Source of the DNA: Trichobilharzia regenti
Lineage: Eukaryota > Platyhelminthes > Trematoda > Strigeidida > Schistosomatidae
Direction of reading: 5' to 3'
DNA length: 64,000 nt
NCBI GenBank assembly: GCA_944472135.2
Contig: CALYDD020000403.1
Coordinates: 124,001-188,000, forward strand
The notes below the pieces were generated by a model. The model searched no databases. It had not been told where the DNA came from and saw nothing but the letters and a program-made list of their open reading frames with translations. This document shows, one piece after another, positions 47,342-59,605 of the stretch (positions within the stretch are counted from its first letter, which is position 1; the number at the start of each line of letters is the position of its first letter). A program made the translations under genes and the position numbers.

Positions 47342-48050
47342 AGAGAAGACCAAGTTGATGAAGATAACGAGTCAATAGCAACAACAACTAGCATCAGTCA
47401 CCATCAACCGGAGAGATTTAACAGAGAGTGCCTCCCTCACATATCTGGGAAGTGTCGTCTCAACCACAGGTGGAACAGACGAAGATGTCAAAGCCAGTTA
47501 GAATCGGAAAGGCGAGATATGCTTTCACCAACCTGAAACCAGTTTGGAAACCTTCCGAACTCAGCATATGGAACAAGATTCTCATTTTCAACATCAATGT
47601 GAAGTCAGTTCTTCTATTCGTGTCAGAAAATTGCACCGCATGTCACGAAAAGGATTTCCAACAGGTTACAGACTTTCATCGACAGCTGCCTTTGCTGCAT
47701 AATGAAGATCAAATGGACAGCCAGAAAGAATTAGTAACAGGAAACTATGGGAACAAGCCAACCAAGAGCCAATCGCTCAACAAATGTGTAGGAAAAAGCG
47801 GAGATGGAGTGGGCACATATTGAGGAGGCCGCCAAACGACATCGTACGGCAGCCCCTCGATTGAAATCTCGTTGGAAGCGACCAGTGGGTCGTCAGTGCT
47901 AGGGTGACATGGAGGAGATCGTGTGAGGAAGAGATGAGATAGTTTGGTCAATCACGGACTCAGCTGAAGAAGACGGCAGAAAACATAACAAAGTACATGT
48001 GTGTTGTTGAAGCCTTGTGTTTCACTCGAAACGCAAAGGAGTAATAATAA
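47336..48050 (+). pseudogene. RTE-like RT and C-terminal domain, right part (outer copy)
   Basis: Resumes the interrupted outer copy: EKTKLMKITS, SVTINRRDLTESASLTYLGS, VVSTTGGTDEDVKAS, NRKLWEQANQEPIAQQMCRK (in one frame) and RRWSGHILRRPPNDI, ARVTWRRSCEEEM, then VVEALCFTRNAKE and a TAATAATAATA tail. At least three frame changes are needed. The starting duplication GAACAT is at 47336-47341. Confidence 0.88.
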
Positions 48051-48694
48051 TACTGCCCCTCTTCAGCCTTAAAAGATAGATTTTGCAAACACTTTTAGAC
48101 AAAATACACGTCGAAAACCAACGCATCAGCTCCACAGTAACAGGTTAACTGACATATGTACAAAGAAGTGGTCAGGTGTGAGACCTTGGCCTTAAGGCCT
48201 CTGAAAACCAATAGAAGACTGCAGAACACTACTCTTAGAGTCGACGCAAAGATTTTCCTTCTCAAATATGATGAAATTCTTATCTTAATGATGTCGCAGG
48301 TTGTTTCCCTTGAAATCCGATTTCATGCAGAATTTCTTTTTTAAAACAAATACTGTTCAGTTCCTCTGAAATTTTTTGGTATTTCTGGTGGTGGTTATTC
48401 TATGTAGACGAATTAGAAATTAGAGCACACGTTTATCAATAAGCAGTAATGAACCTGAGTGAATGATGCGTTCATGAAAACGCCTCTTGTTTTTAAGGTA
48501 TGTTGCAGCGTTTTACAAATCAACATCTCAAATACATATATCTTATATCCGTATAACTCGAATTGTAGGCTTGATGAGTTAGTTGAAATAAATGGGATAT
48601 TATATAATCAAAATTTTCAATCACTTTTTTGGTTGAGAATGAACGTACAGGTGGGTTAGCGACTCCACACTGAAAAATCAATCCAGGTTTTACA
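48051..48694. other. noncoding stretch, nothing recognised
   Basis: Short frames only, between two RTE copies. Confidence 0.4.
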
Positions 48695-50020
48695 GAAACT
48701 TTAGAGTAATGGAGAAGATTCTAAATGGCAAAATCAAAATCGTAATGGGTGACATGAATGCTAAAATTGGAGCAAACAAAAGAGGAAGAGAATTGATCAT
48801 GGATCTAATGGCTTTCGTCGGAATAAAAGTGAGTGGAGAACACATCCCAAACTGCTGTTCGTTCAGTCATACGATGGTAGTAGGTAGCCAGTACAAGCAC
48901 AGGTATGTACACAAAGTTAGATGAGTTCCACGAGATATACATTGCAGAAATCAGTCAGATTTCATCTCATTTTCAAGAAAGTGTTGACGTAGTCTGCAGG
49001 ACACAAATCGGGAATAGGAGTATATGTGAGCTAAGAACATTATCCACTGCAAGGATCACATAAGATCAGGTTGGAAGTGTTCAAAGAATCAAGAAACGGA
49101 CCACAATTGAGGCCTAACACTCAAAAAATGATGAATGGAACTATGGGAGGTATGAGTGAGAAGTCGGAGATATTACGTGACATCACTGAGGAAACTTGTG
49201 TGAGAAAACACGAGAACCATCTGAGAGTGACGTTTATGGAAACGTTTACAGCTATTTTAAGAGAAAAAAAGAAGCAAGAAATTATATGTCCTTTTATGGA
49301 CACATGGAAGCTAATAGAAGGGGAGTATAGTGAAATTGAAGATGAACCAATGCCGAGACAAAAGATAGGGAAGCTTAGTTCAGTGTACATCTCACTGATT
49401 AAAGAAATAACGAAGGGTGCTGTGAAAGATAAAGGAAATTTCTATGATATACTGGTGACAGAAGCAAAACAGGCTTCAGGTATGAGAGATCTTAAAAATT
49501 ATACCAAATATAAAGGTCGCTCGTGATCTGTGGGAGAGGACACGAGAGATTAAACCAATGGCATACACTTAAATGAACCTAATTACAAAAGAAGGTAAAA
49601 CAGGAAACGATGGACTGCTCAAATCGAAAGGCTCTTTAACCAGTTAGCAACTGCAGTGCATCCATAATTGACTGCCAGAGAAATGCCAGCCCTGCGACAA
49701 CAGCGGAATTAGCAAATGCAGTAGAGATACTGAAAATCAGCTTCACAACTGCAGAGTGCACCACACCTTAATCAACCTCATTCAACAACTAAATCATGAC
49801 GCTAAATGAATCGTGATACAAAACAGTAATTTAGAAATGTAATATTGTTGAAGACAGGAATAAGACAGGATTTCCTATTATAACGATGATATTCCTGATT
49901 GTTGTTGACCAAAACATGGGCCAGACAGTGGTAAGGGAGCGAGAGGCCAGGAGTACATTTGGCTGACAAGAAGGCGGCCTGCTTAAGCAACTGGGCTACT
50001 GGATTTGCCTTTCAACAAAA
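48695..50020 (+). pseudogene. old RTE-like copy: endonuclease, linker and RT start
   Basis: Plus strand, read across frames. Endonuclease: ILNGKIKIVMGDMNAKIGAN, then KRGRELIM and CSFSHTMVVGSQYKHRYVHK. Linker (49071-49526): PNTQKMMNGTMGG, ICPFMDTWKLIE and ILVTEAKQASGM. RT remains: TAELANAVEILK near 49710 and a motif B relic NKTGFPIITMIFLIVVDQNM near 49858-49920. The first endonuclease part, with the Glu motif, is missing. It is more diverged from the copy at 45-47 kb than that copy is from the outer one. Confidence 0.82.
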
Positions 50021-50244
50021 TCCGTAATTTCATCTAAAGCTATCGTTGTTTCAATCATGAAGTTATATCAAATGACCTATACATGAACTTGCGCTCTGAT
50101 TTAAGTTGCTTCTAGTAAATACTGCTCAATTCTTCAACGCAATAAAGAAATAATCAAGATTATTACTTTATATGTAAATTCTGTAGGAAGAAAAAAGGAT
50201 TTTCGGCAGGTAGTAAACGAACCAAGAACCTACTATCCAACAAA

Positions 50245-50525
50245 TATGCTGCATGAAACGGAGACAAATCAGACACACTCTGAGGAGAATGTTGGGTGAC
50301 ATCGGATAGCACGCAGGCCCTCAAGTGACACTCGAATGAGGGACGACGAGTTGGGCGTTTGTTTGAGAGTGTCATGGAGAATACCGCGTATGGTTGAGAT
50401 GCAAGCTTGTAGCTTATCATTAGGCCAGCTAAAGAGGTCTGTAGAGGATTGGATAATTTGCAGATGTTCTGTTGAAGCCCTATCTCGCCGGGAAAACAAG
50501 AGAATTATAATAATCATACAAGCTT
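50245..50525 (+). pseudogene. 3' end of an RTE-like element
   Basis: A short C-terminal relic: KRRQIRHTLRRMLGDI, then a stretch with LGVCLRVSWRIPRMVEM, SLGQLKRSVEDWIICRCSVE and ALSRRENKR, followed by a TATAATAATCAT tail. It corresponds to RRWSGHILRR...VTWRR...VEALCFTR of the copy ending at 48050. It may be the end of the element starting at 48695, with the middle lost or replaced at 50021-50244. Confidence 0.7.
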
Positions 50526-51339
50526 GTGCAAATAAAATGTTAACTCAGAACTCGATGCTCTGCTGAAGCTTGTCGATCGACCGAGGTGTCAGCCACTTTA
50601 CAAATACCTCCCTAATCCATTACTCACAAATCGAAGAAATGAAAATTCTTAAAACTCCGATTACTGAACATCTAAAGAGCATGGGAACGTAAAGGATATT
50701 TTGATAAAGAGGCTGATAAGTCTTTAAATATCATGATAATCCCATATTTAATGGGATATAGTGTGATCAGTTCATCCGCTTACTGTTCTTACGACGGAAA
50801 GGTCTGCGTTCACTTTTGGATTTCTCACTGATTACTGCTTTTGACATTATTTTAAAGCAATCTGGAATTCTTTTGTTTAAATGTTCATTCGCTAGAGGTA
50901 ATCAGGGAATGAGAGAAAATCAAAATGACTGCAGTAACTTCACGTCAATATAAGAGATGTATAATCTGATTTAGGAGTTTTGTAAGAACTCCAACTAGTG
51001 AAAGAAACCGCTATATAAACTGCAGAATACAAATGAAGCGTTTGAAGTACGTTGTGTGGGAATGGAGTGTATGCGAATTCAGTAAGCATTAGGTACTAAC
51101 CAATTCTTCCTTAAGTTTCGAATACATGCCTCTTATTACTGTTTCCCATTTCGTCTAAAGTAACTGTTAAAGTTGTTATTATGAATGCGAGACAGTGAAA
51201 GCATTTTCGAATATCAAGAACGTGTGAGCTTATATTTTGTGTAAATAATTAGTTTATTGATATGTGGCTGTCCAGTATCATTATTTAACTGAGGCACTTA
51301 TAGTATCATTGATACAGAAGCGAACTGGATGTGATGTCT
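50526..51339. other. noncoding stretch, nothing recognised
   Basis: No feature recognised. Confidence 0.4.
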
Positions 51340-51730
51340 AACTGTCTGCAATTATGAAGGCGCCATAATTACTAACTTCGTCCGCTTCACTTAAAGTAAC
51401 AAAATCTGCATCCATTTATTTGCTTCACACTTGAGGAAAATGTAAGTAAATGGCTTCCTATAAGATGTACATTTGTGTTAACTCTGATGAAGACATGAAT
51501 AGAACGACTCGCCTCCAAGATAATAGCACGGACGACATTAAAATGTACTGTGAATAGGCTTAACATAATAAGTTGCACACCCAAGTAATCCATTCGTTGC
51601 AAACAATCGTCATGATGATTACTTTGACCGACTGCTGAGGATAGTGGAGATCGCAGTTGTGGAAGTGCAGTGGATTCTGCACGAACGAGCGAACATCTAA
51701 GCAAAATATCTGACTGGTATTTTTGGCTTC
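51340..51730. repeat. isolated diverged unit of the 29-41 kb array family
   Basis: Contains the modules in array order: CAAAATCTGCATCCATTT, then ATGAAGACATGAATAGA, AAGTAATCCATTCGTTGCAA and a diverged M1 start (CATGATGATTACTTTGACCG, then CACGAACGAGCGA). It stands about 10 kb outside the array, showing that the family also exists as single copies. Confidence 0.75.
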
Positions 51731-53221
51731 AATTAATGTTAATTGGAGTGTTAATGATGAAGTTATTCAAATCTGTTGTTTTGTACTAAGTATTAATTTA
51801 TGCACTGTGGGAGCTTTTCTTACTGGAATGATGAATTTTCACGCCGTTTTTATGGAGGTGAAAATTTCGTTTCACTCATATCTTCCAAGGTCATGTGATT
51901 ATTTTTAATATTCCATTTTGAGGAGTTTGATGAATTCTTCATTCTGCAATATAACCGCCTACATATGAATTCATGCAGAAAAAAGGTGACTTATGTTGAT
52001 GAATTGACTTGCTGTTCTGTATAATTTACTTGTAAGGGTGAATATTACAACTTCAGTCATCTTAACTCCAACAGATTCAGCATATGTATATTTCGTAATT
52101 CAATTAATTATAAATTTTTATAAGTTTCTGAATCCATGGAAGAGGATGCTTACTGTTAAGTTGGTAGAATCAGCTTCAAAATACTCGCCTACTGAAGTCA
52201 ATGGGGGTGAGTTTCAAACACTGCCATTTTTGTGATATTAATTATGTTTCACTCAAGTTTATCCATGAAAGTTATTCATTATATTCAAATTCTCAATTTG
52301 CAAGTTACACAGATCTACATAAAATTTAGAAACCTACATTTTTGAGTGATTTAAACTGATTCGAATTCGTTATGTACGTCAAACGTGGTACGCCACCAAA
52401 GAGTTCGGTAGTGAATGCACAAAACTTCCGTCCGTTGTTTCTATCACCTTCATCTGACTAATGATCACTACTGATTGACATGAATGGTATCCAGCTACTT
52501 ATATCCCCCATGAGTAGTATCCACTACCCTAATTAATATATATGTGTAAAACTTGGGCACTGTGGTAGTAAGTAATTCCATATTCGTTTGTTTGTGTGAT
52601 ATATCTAATAAACAAACTAATGTGGAATCCACCATCCCTAACTTAAGTTATTACTTCCTTCTGAATTGAGCTCATTTAATTTTGACATCAGAAACACATA
52701 TCTTCCACTTGTCTCACAACACCTTCAGTATTTAATCCAGATTACTTGACCAATAATCTGTCGGACGCATTTCATTTCAGCTATTTATTGAATATGTGTT
52801 CGAAAAGAAAAGACCTCACATATTTCGCTAAAATATTATGAAATAAATTACCAACACGTAAATGTGAAGGAACATGGAAAAACAAGGAAGCCGAAATAAA
52901 AATTATTATCTTGTTTATCTATGGATAGTGTTACTTTTAAGATACGTGAAGAGGAGTCAACTCACATTGACGCCTTGGGGGCATTCTACGACAATAACGG
53001 ATTGACGTCAAAATATTAAGATTCATGATGGTTAGTGGTGGAAGTTTAAATTGCATTTGACTGTCTAGTTGGTACTGTTTCGGTGTTTGAAGCTATCGAG
53101 TATGAAGCAGTCCAAAATAGGATGAAATTCGCATCTAGGATTTCACAACTAGTAATTATCAACCGAAGGCTTCATTACCAGTGACTTCTCTAGAAATGTA
53201 CCTCAGTTTTCAATTGTGTTC
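51731..53221. other. noncoding stretch, nothing recognised
   Basis: No gene, RNA or shared repeat recognised. Confidence 0.4.
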
Positions 53222-53372
53222 ATTTTCTTTGATTTATTCAGATGAAGGAAGTATGCATAAACTCTCAGTTGATATTTATACGGTCAGAATTTCAAGCATA
53301 ATTGGGCGTTATTCTGATCATTCACATTTAAAATCATGGGTGCGTTTCTAACAAGGAAATGTCACTCACAAT
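53222..53372. repeat. dispersed repeat, copy 2 of 2
   Basis: Partner of 17481-17630. The sequence after it (53380-53440 and 53575-53640) contains a smaller internal duplication (CCTACAGAAGTTTACTC versus CCTAAAGAAGTTCACTC). Confidence 0.6.
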
Positions 53373-54889
53373 TAAGTATCCTACAGAAGTTTACTCGAGA
53401 TTATAAAAGAAAGTTTTTGGTGCAACCTAAGAAATACAAATAAATTTATGAATCTCAAGGAGACGAGCAAAACAAAATTAAAATGTAACTGAATATTCTT
53501 ATTGCAGTAAATGTTCAACCATTCATTAGCTTTAAGTTCATCGTTGTGTTTTTGTTTCTCCCTGAAAAATGTTTTTTTGTCCTAAAGAAGTTCACTCAAC
53601 ATTATGGAGTAAAGTGTTTAATGCAGCTGAAGAAACAGGCATGACGCTATATTTTGATCTGATGAATGTAATACCAAAATCAGGTCGTCAGCAAATATAT
53701 TCACTATAATTCACTTCAAAATATTTAAACATCCAAAGAAATTCGAATAATGTGAAAGCTAACCAAACTTATACGGAGACGGTGATGCACTGCTGAGATG
53801 TGAAAATTATATCATTGTCTCGTCAAACAAAGTATTTCGAATGTATGAAGAACATGTTTCGGTTTTGCATTGGAAGACTGATAGCAATGATAAAACTCAG
53901 TAACTTGGGGTAGATTTCTTATGTTGCAGGCCATGAGTTACACTTACTCTACAAGGGCCGATGACGTTACTCAGATTAACAGATTGACGTATTTGGGACA
54001 GGACTGGAACCAAAGCTAACTGGTTTAAGGTCCATTGTTAACCTGTTAACTATAATGAGAGCTGTTGACTACTTTCAATTAATTGTGTGGCTGATCAATC
54101 AGAACTTCCCTGTTCCTTCTTCAGAGACTTACGGCATAAATGCCTGACAAGGTGGTAGTCATGTAGTGTCAACAAATTAAAAATTCCTGACTTAAGGTTC
54201 AACCTGGGAAAGTGAGCGCTAGTTTGTTTGAATATTGCGTTCGGTTGGTTTCTAATAGTGGCCGACCAACGGAAAACTCTAATGCATTTAATCACTACAC
54301 ATGATTACAAATAGCTGAGGAATTGAATCAAAACCTGTGGATATCAAACCAATGTTGAAGTTACAAATCTTTGTGATTTTCTTATTAAATGAAGAAAATG
54401 CTCTTAGCCCCGGCTGCATAGGAGTGACATATGATTTTCACCCTGACCTTTTGTGCACGAATGGCGTTACCACTGAAGTTTGTTGTGAATCTCAGTTAAT
54501 AGTTATGTATTATGACGATCAGTAAAATATGTTCATTCTCATTTATCTCCGAATTTTTTTTCACTGTGAATCTTTGTTTATAAATCAGCCCGATTTTCTT
54601 ATCTCTTTAGGCTTATTGTGTATGTTCCGCGAATAAATACGTTGTAGTTTGAAACTGATGATGCAATCACTACTGGTCCTTAAAATTTCCCACCTTGTTT
54701 TGATCACACTTTAGATTCAAATACACCCTGACAATAATATTGGTGATGACGAAATGTTCTGATGCACTACTGGTCGGATTAAAGTAAAGGGTGAATCCGT
54801 TTAGTTCTTTAAGTATGTGCCAGGCTGTTAGATAAACCAAGTTAAATTCGAAATGGTGTTTTGAAACTGGTTGCTTTGCAATTATCTGC
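53373..54889. other. mostly unrecognised; one odd cysteine-rich frame
   Basis: A 62-codon plus-strand frame (54337-54525) starts with a hydrophobic stretch (LKLQIFVIFLL) and has four cysteines near its end. No promoter, splice site or family match supports it as a gene. The rest has no feature. Confidence 0.35.
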
Positions 54890-56460
54890 TAACAAACCGT
54901 GATTAATTGTATGGAGAACTGCTTATTACTGGCCGCACTAATACGCCATTGCTCCATGGATGAAACACAATTTTTTGTCAGAATTCGTTGCAAACTCATT
55001 TAATCCGTACGTGTTAAACGGAAGATTGAAGAACATCAAGGGTAAGGCAATTTATATAAACTTTCCCTATTTGTCCCTCTGAATTATATCGCCTGCATGA
55101 AGAACACTTGTTACCTGTGATGATCAATCACCAGCCAAATATTTTGTCATGGTTCTACGCAATACTTCTGATAAAGCAATCGACTGCTTGAGATTTTCCC
55201 CAAGTAAATGTATTCAGACATGCAGGCTTCCGAATACTGTATAATCCCGAATTTCAAAAAGTGCCATGAGTTACCTTGGATTTCTCTCTGGCATTTTTAT
55301 ATTTATGTTGTAGTGGATGCAAGTAAGGAGAATAGTAGCATGAAAACTTTGTGAAAGCTTATTTTAAATTATATACTTCAACAGAGGAAAATGTATATAA
55401 ATTATATAAAAATATTTCAGATTTATTCATACACCACATGTGACTGTAAAATGAATAGATTGTGCAAACCATTGTCCGAATAACTGAGAGAGAATAAAAA
55501 TTATTCTGCGAACTTTGGAATGGACTCTTAACGTTTTAATCATTTGCGAGGAATCTAATTGTCTCTTCGAAGTACCTTTCTAGTCAACACTAGGGAAGAA
55601 GCGTGGAGAGAAAGAACCTAGATTTATGTACTCCAAGTAACACAACCTCAGTCTATACATATTCGCCTTCAATTAGCTTCATTTTCCTGACGAAAACTAG
55701 AGTCTTTAAATATTCCTATTTTTAATATTAGAACAAGACATATAAGCGAACAATATTGTTTTCAATTAAATCTTCTTCAAGCTTTACTCTAATTTACATA
55801 GATTTATATATAACAATTTTTAACTAATGATGGTGATTTTGTGGATCAAATAATAATAGTAATAATAATAGTGTGGTAAATGTTTTGAACCTAGTTATTA
55901 ACTAGAGTGTTTCATGAATCTAGTTGAAAAAAGAAACACATACTGGGGGTTCATCTTGGTATTCATTCTCACTGCAGTGAGGCGGCGTGAGTCATATTTT
56001 GCTTTATTGTTTGAGTAAAATAAAAATTTTCACTTTACAACAAGTGATATTTAGGCGAACTTATTTTCCAACATCTCTTTCTTTTACAGTAATGAATCCT
56101 TATAACACTTTCATACAGTCATCTACTCATAGCTGCTTTTAAAGTCAATTTTAACCTATAAATTTGAGTTCTTATTACTATTGTATACACCGCGTATCTC
56201 TTTAGCTACAGAAGAACGTATTTGTTGATTGCATTTGTCAGAGAATAGTTTTCACAAACATATCAGTTGGAGGAATGAAAAGAATGAAGCCCATTTGTAC
56301 GCCTTGAACTTGGATAAATACTTTTGTTGTTAATCTGACTGTGTTGGTTCTGTAATGCCTCATATCATTTCGTAGCAGAGATTTGATGATCTCTAAAGAA
56401 GCGACTTCAGTGAATACGGAATTGAAGTTCGGCGAAATCATTGTCTCATCAATGATTATT
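54890..56460 (-). repeat. old duplicated block, copy Y (contains an RT-like relic)
   Basis: Collinear with 22600-24310. On the minus strand 56238-56441 reads SVFTEVASLEIIKSLLRND and VFIQVQGVQMGFILFIPPTD followed by MFVKTIL, which resembles PLE RT motifs A and B. Copy Y carries a 197-bp insertion (55704-55900) and lacks about 460 bp found in copy X. Confidence 0.65.
55704..55900. repeat. 197-bp insertion with 8-bp duplication (small element, copy 2)
   Basis: Flanked by ACTAGAGT at 55696-55703 and 55901-55908. Copy X has the unoccupied site ACCTGAGTGTTTCATGAAT at 23335-23353. Most of the insert matches 18230-18418, so it is a mobile element of about 200 bp with a TAATAA-rich centre. Confidence 0.82.
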
Positions 56461-59437
56461 TTATCTCAGTTTTTCTAAGAATTCTTATCAAGTCATCTTC
56501 AATCATTATCATTTTCGGCGAATTCGGTGTATCCGTCAAGCATCCTGCTTCTTGTGAAATGGTGTATTAATTATGTATAATACTGCCCGTACTAGTGTAT
56601 TTGGCTATTGAAATCTTGGTATCCCATGCAATCTAGGTGTACAAGTTCATTCGAATATTCGAAAAAAGATTATGTGTGTATAATAAAGTTTTCAGGTTGT
56701 TGAATAACTCTTTTTACATTTTCTCTGCACCATCTTTGCCTTTAGGTGCTTTTTTGAGTTTTTGTTATCATGTGCAATGCTGTTAAACTTTTTCATTTAG
56801 TTAACTGTATTTAATAATGAGACCAAAGCTGGCAATCTGGTCTTTTTATAAGCAAACTTTGGTTGGAACGGAGTCTCTTTCAAGCATCTACGTGTGGCTT
56901 CTGAGGTACAATTTCCTCAGAGCAACTTTATTCTTGATTTTGATCGTTTACCTCCAATATTAGGAATTATGCACTGAAATAGTATTAGTTTGTTTTATGT
57001 CTGTTTGGAGTAACTGTGGTCCGTAAATTTCCGGTCTATTATCCATACATATGTGTGCGGCTACGAATGAGGTAAACCTGTTCACAGGTCGGTTTACTAT
57101 AATTCTATAATTTATAATTATCTTTACTGGCTCTTATTTCCTCTGCAAATATTCTCTTTCTAATAGAACCAAGTGAGTTTATGGTTTCGGTGAAATTTTC
57201 TTTCAAATCAATTCATGACACTATCAGAATGTTTCCGAAACAACTACTGAAGTCGACAACCATTTAAAATAAGGTAAATGAGAAAAGTGTGAGTAGCTGC
57301 TTTATTTACCAGCTTATAAGATGCATGAAGGCAAGGAAGAATGACATAATGGTTTGAGTAAAATCTGAAATATTCAAGCAATTATCATTTGGAATATAAC
57401 ACATTATCCCATTATGTTAAGGGTAAATTGAAAATAAGGAAAGTAAATAGATACAGTATACTGTTCTCTGAAAAAAAGTGGTTAATGTGTATATGTTAGT
57501 AAAATAATCATTACCTAGATTGGGATGACACTCTTCACTTTATTTGAAATAAATGACATAGATGAAGCAGAAAAGTGCTCTCCTTGTGGACAATTTACCG
57601 TAGTTAAAGGGCTAATTTGAGACTTCGAAGTCATTTCAAGATACTCTTCCACCAAAAGCCAAACTGTAAGGAGATTACCCTAGCACTTTTATTCAGGAGC
57701 TTGCAGCAAAATATCTTGCAACAGATCTCAGCTTGTAATGATTAAAAGAAAGCGTATGCAATCAGTGACAGGTGATCCATCTCAAATGTCTGACGAAATG
57801 TTTTCCTCATAAATGTTTTTTGTGGTCACTGTTGTGTGTTACTTTAAAAGTGATGAAATTGAACCTGAAGAATGACCAAGCAAAGCTTGTTGAATATTTT
57901 AGTATCAAACCTCTTAAGACTGTGATTAACTGGCGATAGCCTTGCGTAATATACTTAAACAGGAGGTTGGTAGCTTTTTAAAATTGTTCATTGTTATGTG
58001 ACTGCTCCCTTAACATTTCTCTTGTGATGTTATAATAAAAGAATGATAACCACTGTGATTGGCAACAAACAATCTAAATACCTGAAGTTCTAAATCTCTC
58101 ACAAAGACAATATTTGAGACTTTCATCGTAATGCTAAACCTCTTAATGTCAAACAGAAATAGGACAGACTACACAACGTTTATATTCATCTTCTTCGGCA
58201 GATCTCAATCATACGTTTTGATTCTGAAAAATACATATATAAAGTGATATACGTATATGGTAGTACGCCAAGTTGCACCCTATCATCAGACAGATTAGCT
58301 TGCATACTCAACAACTCATTTTATGCATGAAGGTATTTTCCATTGTTATTTTTGTAGTATACATCATAGTGAATCAGTATTACTTGCTAGATGATGTTTT
58401 AGATAAAAGTCAGCAATCCAAATCACGTTTATAAGTATGGTTTTAGCGCAGTAGTGGAGTATATTTTGTTGCACACGAAACATATAACCTGTGATTCAAT
58501 TTTCCTTTTTTTGTAACATTTCCTAACTTAAGATCGTATTTCGGCCTGAGATTGCTTTGAATTTTCGACATGTTTCGGAATAACAAATCTACAGTCTTCC
58601 GTTTTATTCATTTTTAACTAACAAATATTTCTTGTCTCAATGATTTCTACAGAACTGATTCCACATAGTTCTCACAAGAGTCAAAAATCAGTGATGAGTG
58701 GATTATTACCTAGTAAATTTCGCATTTATTCAGATAAGTTTCGTAAGTGAGAAATTTGGAAAGCGATGCGCATAGAGATTCATCAAGCAAGTCGAAGAAT
58801 ATCAGGGATTTTTTCGGCTAGAGAAGAGAATGACAGTCACCTTTAAGATCAGAAGTGTCACAGTATCACAAACATCCTTTATAACTCCATTATGTGTTCA
58901 AAAACAGAATGATTGCGCTTACATTGTCATGCTTTTACTTCGGTTATACGAATACTGCAGATATATTAAATATCGTGGGTGAAGAATAGCTAGGAATTCA
59001 TGTAAGACTACTTAGCGTAGGTAAATTTTCCCCTGTCATTTCTTCCACAAAATGTGCCTATCAAAACCTGAACTGTGCTCAAAATCTCACTGACGGCCAT
59101 TGATGAGGATCCCACAAGATTATCCAAATCAAGAGATATACTGAATCCGCATTTTTAATGTTCTAGTTACCATTACGGCTGCTGATACAGTGGAAAGGAT
59201 CAAGTGGTAGAATGTGCAATGCTAAAATACAGTCACTAATTTTATGTTCAGCAGGTTCATGATTTCTGCCTTTTGAGTAAGTGAATAGAACGGGATGTCA
59301 TCAAATGTCACATGTGAGTGTGTCTACTGGCCAATTTTAAATATTCGGGTTATAGAGTATCAGGAAAAGTAAATGGCTATCAGGAATATGCAGATAACAT
59401 TCTGAACAAAACGACTTTATTATTTTTTTTACACTCA
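56461..59437. other. noncoding stretch, nothing recognised
   Basis: No frame longer than 60 codons and no motif recognised. Confidence 0.45.
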
Positions 59438-59605
59438 TGGTCCATGTGGTCTAGTGGACAACGCTTTGGCGTTTGAAACTATGGGTACTTGGTTCGAGCC
59501 TCGGTGGGAACGTCATCACTCACTGAGAAATGCAGGTACATCCAGCTGATGAGTTCCAAATAAGACGAAATGTGAATACTGGATTCCACTGCTAGTCACC
59601 ATCCA
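59438..59605 (+). repeat. SM-alpha-like SINE (tRNA head plus hammerhead)
   Basis: A tRNA-like head (about 59440-59515) has the A box-like TGTGGTCTAGTGGACAAC and B box-like TTGGTTCGAGCCTCGG. It is followed after about 20 bases by a hammerhead ribozyme and ends in a short tail. This is the arrangement of the schistosome SM-alpha family of non-autonomous, polymerase III-transcribed elements. Confidence 0.88.
59534..59593 (+). ncRNA. hammerhead ribozyme of the SM-alpha type (partly decayed)
   Basis: Self-cleaving RNA motif, type I. CTGATGA is at 59546-59552 and GAAA at 59567-59570. Stem I is perfect over six pairs (59540-59545 ATCCAG with 59579-59584 CTGGAT). The flanks AGGTACATCCAG and CTGGATTCCACTGCT match the known Schistosoma ribozyme. 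Stem II has one wobble and one mismatch (GTTC with AGAC), and the triplet before the expected cut is ATA instead of GTC or ATC. ATA still fits the NUH rule but should cleave slowly. Confidence 0.88.

Noticed and set aside
59440..59515. Functional tRNA gene
   Set aside because: The A and B boxes are present, but the sequence does not fold into a convincing cloverleaf and is followed by the hammerhead of a SINE.
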